Positions 11,891 to 23,100 of a DNA stretch of 64,000 bases are shown here, piece by piece. The notes beneath the pieces are model-generated. The model ran no database searches and had not been told where the DNA came from. It saw only the letters and a program-made list of their open reading frames with translations. Within the stretch, counting starts at the first letter, position 1. The number at the start of each line of letters is the position of its first letter. Origin of the DNA: Aristolochia californica (taxonomy: Eukaryota; Streptophyta; Magnoliopsida; Piperales; Aristolochiaceae); contig JARWKL010000007.1 of NCBI GenBank assembly GCA_029961685.1, positions 9,509,406-9,573,405 on the forward strand, read 5' to 3'. Both the position numbers and the translations under genes were made by a program.

Positions 11891-13691
11891 TCAGAGAAAG
11901 TGCCGGAAGAGTCCGACATGTTTTCTGAGTTTTCCGAGGAGGAGGACTCAATTTCTAGATGGAGTTCATATACTTCATCTTCAGACAGGATGTCATCATA
12001 ATAAATGATTTCCAATCCATTTTCTTCGGCTAGTAACATGTAAGTACTGTACCACCGTTGTTGTTTATCATTTGGACAATCTTTTGCAAAATGTCCTTCA
12101 TTCTGGCATATCCAGCATTTGCATTTGCTTAGGGTTTTCCCCTTTGGGCAGTATGCATTCGACCTTGACTGGATGTGGGAGGGCCAGAATTTGTTCTCTT
12201 CTTAAAGTATCTCTTTTTAGGAGTATACCTGGTTGTAGAACTTTTTTGTATCCTAAATTTTTTCTGTCAAAATTTCTTAGGATATTTTCGTTGCTTATGG
12301 GAGGTGGTTTTACAACCATAAGCTCCATTTTTGTTCTGGTTTGAACAACATAATGTTTGTTTATTTACCTTACTACTTTTCTTTTGTAGTTTTTGGGCTT
12401 CACAAAGATTTGCCAACATGTCTTGTACAAATCGATGTCTTCTTCCTAAAGTATCAATGTTTAGGAAATTATCCATGGTTAAAGTACCATGTTCTGGATT
12501 GTTTTGCCAATATTTTGTAATGTAGTCTTTTTCAGCTACATGTGCAAATGGTTCTGGAAATTTTGCATAAAAGATAGACAGATAAGGTTTCTGGTCTTCT
12601 TTTTGCAGTTTGTAGAAGTAACCTACAAACTCGCAGTAATACTTCACATAAAAACAAATGTCACAGATTTGTAACTTGTTTAATTTCTGAAGAGTTTCTA
12701 AACGTTTTCTTTGTTTAGTACTCTCATTGTAGGCTTCTAGGGTTGGATGTATTCCTATAAATTCCTTTGATATCTTAGCCACTAATCCTTTCAATATATT
12801 GGCTATCGATGTTGAGGTATTAGCTCATTTTTGGTCTTCGGGAAGGTTGTCCCACCAACGAGCTACATTACCCTGTAAAGCATGGGTAAAGAAATTAAAT
12901 TCTGATTCTTGGTTCCAAGATTCATGCATATTTGCAGCATTGCTCATGCTTCTTTCCCAATCTTTAAGGACTTTTTCTCCATCCTTGGGGCAATCCAAAT
13001 TGAGGTAAAATCCAAAAGGGTTTATGCTATCTATGGTTTGGTGTCCCTTAGTAGCATTTGAGGGATCGACATTTGTGTATTTTGTCGAATACCTTTGTCC
13101 TCCCAGGGATATTTTTGAGTGGGAGAAACTTTCTCGTTCTTGCGGATGAACCGCAGTACGGTTTCGGAAGTTATCTTGAAAGCTATCTTCCATGTGGGTG
13201 TCTCGTACCCTTGAAGTTTCTGCTTCAAAATGGTCGCTACAACGAAGCATTCGAAATCTTTTACCAAGATCATCTGCCTTTTTGTCTTTAGCAGAGTAGT
13301 CTGTTTTCTTGGTATTTTCTTCTGCAACTTCATCAGATACCCAGGCTTCTGGTTCATTGTCGTGTTGTTCTTCTTGTTGTTTACTAGAGAAAGGTTTTTC
13401 CTCTTGAACATAATAAATCGGTTGGCGACCGAAGGTATTATATTCTGCGTAAACTTCATCATCGGTGGAGGATAATGCTTTTGAAGCGATCCTAAAAGCA
13501 GGTGGTGCTGGATCCTTTTTTCTTCTAGGATCCATGCAAGGTGTTGCAAGGTACACTAGGTTTTTAAGCCATCCGGTGATGTCAGGAAGGCCTAATGGTA
13601 ATGGGGTTTCCATATCCATTAAATAGAAAAAATCATTCATTTTTACAAAGCTAAGAGGTTTAGCTTTTGTTTGATTTTTTGGATCTTGCAT
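11887..13691 (-). pseudogene. Viral coat protein frame with CCHC zinc knuckle, copy 1
   Basis: About 600 codons. The N-terminal third is Glu/Asp/Lys/Ser-rich, as is usual for the acidic end of caulimovirid coat proteins. The core contains NPFGFYLNLDCPKDG, GNVARWWDNLP and later CEFVGYFYKLQKEDQKPYLS. A strongly basic Lys/Arg tract follows, then the knuckle CWICQNEGHFAKDC (CX2CX4HX4C) at 12076-12117, then an acidic Ser/Glu tail. The knuckle and basic tract are the RNA-binding part of the family's coat protein. Lesions are an in-frame TGA at 12825-12827, a second TGA at 12267-12269 in the basic tract, and a 1-bp deletion near 12163 that puts the knuckle in another frame. A 3-bp deletion near 12320 is in frame. 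The start ATG at 13691 gives MQDPKNQ. Confidence 0.85.
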
Positions 13692-14163
13692 TGTAGTCTA
13701 TGGATGCAATTCGTGTATCTTTCCCAATTAAAATAATAAATTTCCAAGGAGTAGATAGTATCATCTTCTGGTTGAAGCATGTTTCTTAGTAAGAGAGTGA
13801 AGGTAAGGCCATCTCTCTTTCTTTGTAAACGATCTAAAATTTTTTGTCTATAAATCTTCTATTTTGGGATGCTGTTCAAGCTTGTTCACCATCGTCCTTT
13901 GTCTAAAATTTTCTGTGAGAATTTCCGGGAAATCCTATGACTTGAGCTTGGGCTTCTTCCCAGCTGTCATTTATTCATGTTTCTTTTCCTATGAAGACAA
14001 CATACCAATATTTTGTTTTTTTTGGTTTTCCATATGTACTTGTAGAGGCTTCTCCTGTTGAAGCGGTGTCTACAGGTTGAGATATGGTTTCTTCTTGGGT
14101 CATTCTGTAGATTTCTCTTTGCAGAATGATTACCAAATCTTCTAAGAATTTCTTAGATAGCAT
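13680..14163 (-). pseudogene. Viral ORF2 with caulimovirid ORF VI / viroplasmin-type domain, copy 1
   Basis: The start ATG at 14163 overlaps the ORF1 stop (ATGCTATCTAA), a coupling typical of caulimovirids. After a Thr/Ser/Glu-rich stretch the frame reads KYWYVVFIGKET, then a stop at 13975-13977, then INDSWEEAQAQVIGFPGN in the same frame. This is the pattern of the Cauli_VI domain (Pfam PF01693), found in caulimovirid transactivator/inclusion-body proteins and at the N-terminus of RNase H1, where it binds RNA-DNA hybrids. Copy 2 has the stop at the same place, so that lesion predates the duplication or marks the real end of the frame. Beyond the domain the frame is lost; another frame (NMLQPEDDTIYSLEIYYF) runs up to the coat-protein start. 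Placement of this domain upstream of the coat protein is unlike CaMV. Confidence 0.65.
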
Positions 14164-14479
14164 ATTCTTGAAGTTCAAGTTGTTCAATCTTGATTTGGTG
14201 TTTCAGGTCTTTGATAACTTGTTTTAATCCTACTTGACCGAGTCCTAAGAATCATCCATCTCGGATTATCCTTCCTCCTTCGTTGTTATATTCTACAACT
14301 AAAGGATTTTCTTCTAACTCTTTGAGTTTGGCTTGAACTCTTAAGAGTCGATCTTTTAATTGTCGAATCCAGACCTTCTGGAATTCGCTTTGATTATCAT
14401 ACCTTCTGGCCATAATTTGTTCTCGCAATCGAGAATAGTTTATAAGTCTTATCTCTGGATTAGACCTATTTTGTTCCAT
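14153..14479 (-). pseudogene. Viral ORF1, 5'-most frame, copy 1
   Basis: From ATG at 14479 the frame runs 75 codons to a TGA at 14252-14254, then continues open to a TAA at 14153-14155 that overlaps the ORF2 start. The total of 108 codons and the coupled stop/start suggest that the TGA is an internal lesion, but it is present in both virus copies. The visible part is charged, with Lys/Arg/Glu and regularly spaced Leu (QLKDRLLRVQAKLKELEEN), so a helical or coiled-coil protein is likely. I do not recognise the family. It lies about 160 bp past the primer site, where small first ORFs of badna- and tungro-like viruses lie. Confidence 0.6.
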
Positions 14480-14639
14480 ATAGGAAGTTTTAAGTTTTTG
14501 TACATTTGTTCCTTATAAATGTTACATGGGACGTGACCGGTATGGGTCGTAACTGTTTGGGAGTATGTATACCTAAACAAAAAGAATCAAAGTTAAGCTT
14601 TGACTTCTTTGACACATATTAAACCAAGTCTACTACTCG

Positions 14640-14651
14640 GCTCTGATACCA
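14640..14651 (-). other. tRNA-Met primer-binding site, copy 1
   Basis: The minus strand reads TGGTATCAGAGC, the exact complement of the 3' end of plant initiator tRNA-Met. Caulimovirids prime minus-strand DNA synthesis here. It lies 8 bp inside the right terminal repeat, followed in viral sense by ORF1 after about 160 bp. A degenerate echo, TTTTGGTATCA, forms the outer end of the terminal repeat. Confidence 0.9.
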
Positions 14652-14659
14652 TTTTTAAC

Positions 14660-14737
14660 GGATACAGACACAAAGGAGGGCAGTGGGAACACAACGAGTC
14701 TCTAGCAAACTCTGACAGCGGAATACTGATACCAAAA
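14660..14737 (-). repeat. Terminal direct repeat, 5' viral end, copy 1
   Basis: This 78-bp sequence matches 6995-7072. It ends with GATACCAAAA, whose A run merges with the satellite's AAAAAGCTGACC, so the boundary is uncertain by about 4 bp. In viral sense it directly precedes the primer site. Confidence 0.85.
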
Positions 14738-17700
14738 AGCTGACCTAACAATCATAGATGATTGTAAAGTGATTAATTGATCAAACATGTGTAACGAGTT
14801 ATATATTTTTAAGAAATGACTTGTGGATTGGGAGTCAACACTCAGCTAAAAATTCCCCCGCCTGCCCCTTTATTTCTCGATGATTGCAAATCCTGATATA
14901 TTAAAACTAGAAAGAGTTTGCAAACCCTAAAATTTACAGACACTTTTTGGAATTATCTCTCTCTATATTTGTGCATTTCCATTTTAGATGTATATGTTTT
15001 TCCTTAAATCAAAACTTGAGTTTTCACTTTTCCCATTCTCTCACGTCAACAAAAAAGATAAGGCAAACATATCACAACAAAATGAAAATTTTAGAATTTT
15101 TGCGTGCAAAAAAATGTAGAACAATAACAACTATAAGCAAAGAAAATTTACTCACACACCACAAATCAACACAAAAGTTTTGATATCCAAGATTGGGAAA
15201 TTCCACTAATTCAATCCTCATAGCTTGGAATTTTATAAGAAAGAGATTTCAAGTTGATCCTGCACATGTTTTAAATGTGGATATGCATGCTTGAAACATG
15301 TTAAAGATGCAGATTACCTACGGATGTAATCCTCATTAAATTCTCAAGTTTCGGTGTTGTAGGATATTTACCCGAGCCAAACAAGCCATTATTTTGCCCA
15401 TTTAAAAAAAAGCTGACCGAATAACCATAGATGGTTGTAAAGGGATTTATCAGTCAACCATGCGTAATGGGCTATATTTTTGTCAGAAATGACTTATGGA
15501 TTGGGAATCAACACTCAGTTAAATATTTCCCCACCACCCCCTATGTTTCTCGATGACTGCAAAACTAGATACATTAATACTAGAAAGAGTTTACAATCCA
15601 AAAAAGTTACAGACACGTTTTTGAATTATCTCTTTCTATATTTGTGCATTTGTATTTTAGATGTCTAGTTTTTCCTTAAATCAAAACTTTAGTTTTCACT
15701 TTTCCCTTTTCTTCTCTAAAACAAATAAGATAAGGCAAACGAATCACAACAAAATGAAAATTTTAGAGTTTATGTTTGCAAAAAATTAAGAACAACAACA
15801 ATTGTATGCAAAGAAAATTTATTCACACACCACAAATGAATAGAAAAGTTTTGATTTCAGTGTTTGGGAAATTCCACGAGTTCAACCCTGATAGCCTAAC
15901 ATTTTATAAGAAAGAAATTTCTAGTTGGCCCTGCACATGTTTTAAATGTGGATATGCATGCTTGAAACATGTTAAAGATGCAGATGACCTACGAATCATA
16001 ACTTCATGAAAATCTCAATTTTGGGTGGGGTAGGATATTTACCCGAGCCAAACAATCCATAATTTTGCCCATTTGGAAAAAAACCGACCTAACAATCATA
16101 GATGATTGTAAAGTGATTTATCTGACAATCATGCCAAACAGACTATATTTTTGGTAGAAATGACTTATCCATTGGGAGTTAACACTCAGCTAAAAATTCC
16201 CCCGCCTCCCCCTTTGTTTCCCGACGATTGCTAAACCTGATATTTAAAAACTAGAAAGAGTTTACAAACCCTAAAAGTTACAAACACGTTTTTGAATTAT
16301 CACTCTCTACATTTGGGCATTTCCATTTTATATGTATACTTTTTCCATAAATCAAAAATTGATTTTTCAAATTTCCCTTTCTCTCTCGTGAAGAAAAAGA
16401 TAAGGCAAACAGATCACAAAAAAATTAAAATTTTAGAGTTTTTGTGTGCCAAAAATGTAGAACAACAACAAATGTATGCAAAGAAAATTTATTTACACAC
16501 AACAATTGAACACAAAAGTTTTGATATCCAATTTTAGGAAATTCCACTAGTTCAACTCTGATAGCTTGGAATTTTATAAGAAAGAGATTTCTAGTTGATC
16601 CTGCACATGTTTTAAATGTGGATATGCATGCTTGAAACATGTTAAAGAGGCAGATGACCTACGGATCTAATCCTCATTAAATTCTCATGTTTGGGTGCGG
16701 TAGGATATTTACCCGAGCCAAACAAGCCATTATTTTGCCCATTGACAAAAAAGTTGACCGAATAATCATAGATGGTTGTAAAGTGATTTATCGGTCAACC
16801 ATGCGTAGAGGGAAATATTTTTGTTAGAAATGACTTATGGATTGGGAGTCAACACTAAGCTAAAAATGCCCCCGCCACCCCCTTTGTTTCCCAATGATTG
16901 CAAAACATGATATATTAAAACTAGAAAGAGTTTACAATCCTTAAAAGTTACAGACACTTTTTTGAATTATCTCTCTCTACATTTATGCATTTGTATTTTA
17001 GTTGTCTACTTTTTCCTTAAATCAAAATTTTAGTTTTCACTTTTCCCTTTAGCTTTAGTAAGCTAAAAAGATTAGGCAAAAAGATCACTACAAAATGAAA
17101 ATTTTAGAGTTTATGTTTGCCAAAAATTAAGACCAACAACAAATGTAAGCAAAGAAAATTTATTCACACACCACAAATGAACACAAAATTTTTGATATCC
17201 AAGTTTGGGAAATTCCACTAGTTCAACCCTGTTAGCATGGAATTTTATAAGAAAGAGATTTCTTGTTGATCCTGCACATGTTTTAAATCTAGATATGCAT
17301 GTTTGAAACATGTTAAAGAAGCAGATGACCTACGGCTCCAAACCTCATTAAATTCTCAAGTTTGGATGAGGTGGGATATTTACCTGAGCCAAACAAGCCA
17401 TTATTTTTCCCGTTGGAAAAAAATCTGACCTAAGAATCATAGATCATTGTAAAGTGATTTATTGGTCATTCATGTTTAACGAGCTATAATTGTGTAAGAA
17501 ATGACATATGGATTCGAGTCAACACTCAGCTAAAAATTCCTCCGCCTCCCCCTTTGTCTCCCAATGATTGCAAGACCTGATATATAAAAACTAGAAAGAC
17601 TTCACCATCCCTTAAAGTTACAGACACTTTTTGGAATTATCTCTCTCTACATTTGTTCAGTTCCATTTTAAAAGTATACTTTTTCCTTAAAACAAAACAT

Positions 17701-19240
17701 GAGTTTTGACTTTTCACTTTATCTCTCGCAAACAAAAAAGATACATATCACATCAAAATTAAAATTTAAGAGCTTATGTACGCAAACAATTTAGAACAAC
17801 AACAAATGTAAGCAAAGAAAATTTATACACACACCACAAATGAACACAAAAGTTTTTATTTCCAAGTGTGGGAAATTCCACTAGTTCAACCCTAATAGCT
17901 TGGAATTTTATAAGAAAGAGATTTCTAGTTGATCCTGCACATGTTTTAAATGTGGATATGCATGCTTGAAACATGTTAAAGATGCAGATGAACTACGGAT
18001 CCAAACCTCATTAAATTCTGAAGTATGGGCGCCGTAGGATATTTACCCGAGCCAAAGCAAGAATTATTTTGCCCATTTAGAAAAAAGCTGACCTAAAAAT
18101 CATAGATGATTGTAAAGTGATTTGTCTATCAATCATGCGTAATAAACTATATTTTTGTAAGAAATGACTTATGGATTGGGAGTCAACACTTAGCTAAAAA
18201 TTCCCCTGTCTCCCCCTTTGTTTCCCAACGATTGCGAAACCTGATATATAAAAACTAGAAAGAGTTTACAATCCCAAAATGTTACACACAATTTTTGGAA
18301 TTATCTCTCTCTACATTTGTGCATTTCCATTTTAGAAAATTTCTCATCATAAAAATAGATACACATCATAACAAAATGAAAATTTTAGAGTTTATATATG
18401 CAAAAAATTTAGAACAACAATAAGTGTAAGCAACGAAAATTTATTCACACACCACGAATGAACACAAAAGTTTTGATATCCAATTTTGGGAAATTCCACT
18501 AGTTCGACCCTGATAGCGTGGAATTTTATAAGAAAGAGATTTTCAGTTGATCGTGCACATGTTTTAAATGTGGGAATGCATGCTTGAAGCATGTTAAAGA
18601 TGTTGATGACCTACGGATCTAATCCTCAATAAATTCTCAAGTTTGGGTGCAGTAGGTTATTTACCCGAGCCAAACAAGCCATTATTTTGCCCATTTACAA
18701 AAAAACCTACCTAACCATCATAGATGATTGTACTGTGATTTATCGGTCAATTATGTGTAATGGGCTATATATTTGCAAGAAATGACTTGTGGATTGGCAG
18801 TCAACACTCAGCTAAAAATTCACCCGCCTCTCCTTTGTTTCCCGACGATTGCAAAACCTTATATATAAAAACTGGAAAGAGTTTACAATTCCTAAAAGTT
18901 ATTGACACTTTTGGAATTATCCTTCTCCACATTTGTGCATTTCCATTTTAGATGTATATTTTTTCCTTAAATCAAAACTTGAGGCTTTACTTTTCCCTTC
19001 AGCTCTCGTAAACAAAAAAGATAAGGCAAATAGACAAAAAAATGAAAATTTTAGAGTTTATATAAGCAAATAAAATTCATTCACACACCACAAATGAACA
19101 CAATAGTTTTGATATCCATGTTTTTGGAAATTTCACTAGTTCTACCTTGATAGTTTGGAATTTTATAAGAAAGAGATTTCTAGTTGATCCTGTACATGTT
19201 TTAAATGTGGATACGCATGCTTGAAACATGTTAAAGATGC
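14738..19240. repeat. Satellite array, block 2
   Basis: Satellite continues from the middle of the monomer interrupted by the virus. Monomers start near 14947, 15621, 16292, 16962, 17631, 18295 and 18911. The monomer at 18295 lacks about 60 bp near 18335. Subtypes alternate: the altered dyad TAGATGGTTG recurs at about 15428 and 16770, two monomers apart. The block is collinear with 47496 to about 51990, including the 60-bp deletion (there near 51096), which shows that both derive from one duplicated segment. Confidence 0.93.
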
Positions 19241-20169
19241 ATTTGGATTCATCTCTCTCTACATTTGTGCATTTCCATTTTAGATGTATACTTTTTCCTT
19301 GAACCAAAACATGAGTTTTCACTATTCCCTTTATATCTCGAAACAAAAAACATAAGGCAAACATATCACAACAAAAAGAAAATTTTAGAGTTTATGTATG
19401 CAAAAAATTTAGAACAATGACAAATGTATACAAAGAAAATTTATTCACACGCCACAAATGAACACAAAAGTTTTGATATCCAAGTTAGGGAAATTTCACT
19501 AGTTCAACCCTGATAGCTTAGAATTTAATAAGAAAAAGATTTCTAGTTGATTCTGCACATGTTTTGAATGTGAATATGCATGCTTAAAATATCTTTAGTA
19601 AACAAAAAAGATAAAGCAAAATCATCACAACAAAACGAAAATTTTACAGTTTATGAATGAAAAAAATTTAGAACAACAACAAATGTAAGCAATGAAAATT
19701 TATTCACACACCACAAATGAACACAAAAGTTTTGATATCGAAGTTTGGGAAATTCCACTAGTTGAACCCTAATAACATGAAATTTTATAAGAAAGAGATT
19801 TCTAGTTGATCCTTCACATGTTTTAAATGTGGATATGCATGCTTGAAACATGTTGAAGATGCAGATGACCTACGGATCCAAACATCATTAAATTCTCAAG
19901 TTTGGGTGCGGTGGGATATTTACCCGAGCCAAACAAGCCATTATTTTGTCCATTTGAAAAAAAGTTGATCTAACAATCATAGATGATTGTAAATTGATTT
20001 ATCGGTCAATCAAGTGTAACGGGCGATATTTTTGTAAGAAAAGACTTATGCATTGGGAGTCAACACTCAGCTAAAAATTTCCCCACCTCCCACTTTGTTT
20101 CTTGACGATTGCAAAACTTGATATATAAAAATTAGAAAAAGTTTACAGTCCCTAAAAGTTACAGACACT
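19241..20169. repeat. Rearranged satellite with two out-of-register joints
   Basis: At 19240/19241 a monomer breaks off after TTAAAGATGC and continues with TTTGGATTCATCTCTCTC, half a monomer out of phase. The 350 bp to about 19590 resemble the subtype interrupted by the viruses (compare 6547-6895 and 39450-39800): both have CTTGAACCAAAACATGAG and CTATTCCCTTTATATCTCG. At about 19590 the phase jumps again (CTTAAAATATCTTTAGTAAAC), and an ordinary monomer runs to 20169. The breaks lie at the edge between the two long duplicated segments. Confidence 0.75.
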
Positions 20170-23100
20170 TTTTGGAATTATCTCTCTCTACATTTGTACG
20201 TTTCCATCTTATATGTATTCTTTTTCCTTAAATCAAAACTTGAGTTTTCACTTTTTCGTTTATCTCTCGTAAACAAAAGAGATAAGGCAAATAGATTACA
20301 ACAAAATGAAAATTTTTGAGTTTATGTATACAAAAAATTTCGAAAAACAACAAATGTTAGCAAAGAAAATTTATTCACACAGCACAAATGAACACAAAAG
20401 TTTTGATATCCAAGTTTGGGAAATTCCACTAGCTCAACCCTGATAGCTTGAAATTTTATAAGAAAGAGATTTCTAGTTGATCATGCACATGTTCTTAATG
20501 TCGATATGCATGCATGAAACATGTTAAAGATGCAGATGACCTGTGGATTCAAACCTCATTAAATTCACGAGTTTAGGTGCGGTGGGATATTTACCTGAGC
20601 CAAACAAGCCATTATTTTGCCCATTTACAAAAAGACAAACCTAACAATCATAGATGATTGTGAAGTGATTTATTGGTCAATCATGCGTAACAGGCTACAT
20701 TTTCGTAAGAAATGACTTATGGATTGGGAGTCAACACTCTGGTAAAAATTCCCTGGCCTCCCCCTTTGTTTACCGACAATTGGAAAACCAAATATAGAAA
20801 AACTTGAAAGAGTTTACAATCCCTAGATATTACATACACTTTTTGGAGTTATTTCTCTCTACGTTTGTACATTTCCATTTTAGACATATACTTTTTCTTT
20901 AAATCAAAACTTGAGTATTCACCTTTCCCTTTATCTCTCGTAAACAAAAAAGATAAGGCAAACAGATCAGCACAAAATCAAAATTTTAGAGTTTATGTTT
21001 GCAAAAAATTTAGAACAACAACAAATGTCAGCAAATAAAATTTATTCACACACCACAAATGAACACAAAACTTTTGAAATCCATGTTTGGGAAATTCCAC
21101 TAGTTCAACCGTGATAGTTTGGAATTTTATAAGAAATAGACTTGTAGTTGATCTTGCACTTGGTCTAAAAATGGATATGCTTCCTGGAAACAAGTTAAAG
21201 ATGCAGATGACCTATGGATCCAAACCCCATTAAATTCTCAAGTTTTGGAGCGGTGGGATATTTACCCGAGCCAAACTAGCCATTATTTTGCCTATATACA
21301 AAAAAGTAAACCTAACAATCATTGATGATTTTAAAGTGATTTAGAAGTCAATCATCCATAACGGGCTATATATTTGTAAGAAATGACTTATGGATTAGGA
21401 GTCAACACTCCGAGAAAAATTCCCCCGCCTTCCCCTTTGTTTCACGACAAATCCAAAACCCGATATATAAAAACTAGAAAGAGTTTACAATCCCTAAAAG
21501 TTACAGACACTTTTTGGAATTATCTCTCTCTACATTTGTGACTTTCCATTTTAAATGTATACTTTTTCCTTAATTCAAAACTTGAGTTTTTACAATTCCC
21601 TTTATCTCTCGTAAAAAAAAAAGGATAAGGCAAAATCATCACAACAAAATGAAAATTTTAGAGTTTATGTATGAAAAAAATTTAAAACAACAAAAAATGT
21701 AAGCAAATAAAATTTATTCACACACGACAAATGAACAAAAAGGTTTTGATAGCCAAGTTTGGGAAATTCCACTAGTTTGGGTGGGGTGGGATATTTACGC
21801 GAGCCAAACAAGCCATTATTTTTCCCATTTGAAAAAAAGTTGATCTAACAATCATAGATGATTGTAAAGTGATTTATCAGTCAATCATGCGTAATGGGCT
21901 ATATTTTTGTAAGAAAAGACTTACGCATTGGGGGTCAACACTCAGCTAAAAATTACCCCGCCTCCCACTTTGTTTCCCGACGATTCAAAAACCTGATATA
22001 TAAAAACTAGAAAGAGTTTACAATCCATAAAAGTTACAAAAACGTTTTTGAATTATCTCCTTCTAGATTGGGGCATTTCATTTTTAGATGTATACTTTTC
22101 CTTAAAAAACAACATGAGTTTTCACTTTTCCCATTATCTCTCGTAAACAAAAGAGATAAAGGCAAACATATCAGAACAAAATAAAATTTTTTGAATTTGT
22201 GTATGCAAAAACTTTATATCTACAACAACTGTTAGTAAAGAAAATTAATTCACACACCACAAATGGACACAAAAGTTTTGATATCCATGTTTGGCAGATT
22301 CCACTATTTCAACCCTATTAGCTTGGAAATTTATAAGAAAGAGATTTCTTGTTGATCCTGCACATGTTCTAAATGTGGATATGCATGCTTGAAACATGTT
22401 AATGATGCAGATGACCTACAAATCCAAACCTCATTAAATTCTCAAGTTAGGGTGCGGTGGGATATTTACCCGAGCGAAGCAAGCCATTATTTTTCCCATT
22501 TACAAAAAACCTGACCTAACAATCATAGAAGATTGTGAAGTGATTTATCGGTCAATCATGCATAACATGCTATATTTTTGTAAGATATGACTTATGGATT
22601 GGGACTCAACACTCAACTAAAAATTCCCTCGCCTCCCCCTTAGTTTCCCGTTGATTACAAAGCCTAATATAGAAAAACTAGAAAGAATTTACAATCCCTA
22701 AAAGTTACACACACTTTTTGGAATTATATCTCTCCACATTTGTGCCTTTCCATGTTAGATGTATACTTTTTCTTTAATTCAAAACTTGAGTATTCACTTT
22801 TCTTTTTTTCTCTCGTAAACAAAAAAGAAAAGGCAAACAGATCACAACAAAATGAAAATTTTAGAGTTTAAGTATGCAAAAAACTATAGAACAATAATAA
22901 ATGTATGCAAAGAAAATTTATTCACACACCACAAATGAACCCAACAGTTTTGATATCCAAGTTTGGAAAATTTCTAGATTTCAACCCAGATAGCTTGGAA
23001 TTTTATCAAAAAGTGATTTCTAGTTGATCCTGCACATGTTCTAAATACGGATATGCATGCTTGAAACATGTTAAAGAAGCAGATGACCTACGGATCCAAA

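Larger units (their letters stand above)
6995..14737 (-). mobile_element. Endogenous pararetrovirus (Caulimoviridae), copy 1
   Basis: This is an integrated, genome-length and defective plant pararetrovirus read on the minus strand. The evidence is a coat-protein frame with a CCHC knuckle, an aspartic protease with DTGS, a caulimovirid reverse transcriptase with YVDD, an RNase H, a tRNA-Met primer site, and a promoter plus long leader. There is no integrase. A 78-bp direct repeat ends the element on both sides, so the single genome equivalent is about 7.66 kb, which is within the family's usual 7-9 kb. The satellite reads CATTATTTTGCCC up to 6994 and resumes at AAAAAGCTGACC near 14734. Compared with uninterrupted monomers only about 6 bp (ATTTAC) are missing, and there is no target-site duplication. 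The genus is not determined; gene order differs from that of the caulimoviruses proper. Confidence 0.93.

Noticed and set aside
12072..12344. Plus-strand open frames inside the virus copies (for example 12072-12344, 41879-42319 and 12331-12525)
   Set aside because: They lie antisense to the coat-protein, Pol and ORF4 frames, carry no domain, and follow from the codon use of the minus-strand genes.
6995..14737. Ty3/gypsy LTR retrotransposon
   Set aside because: There is no integrase, the terminal repeats are only 78 bp without TG...CA ends, no target-site duplication is present, and the reverse transcriptase, coat-protein and viroplasmin-type motifs are caulimovirid.
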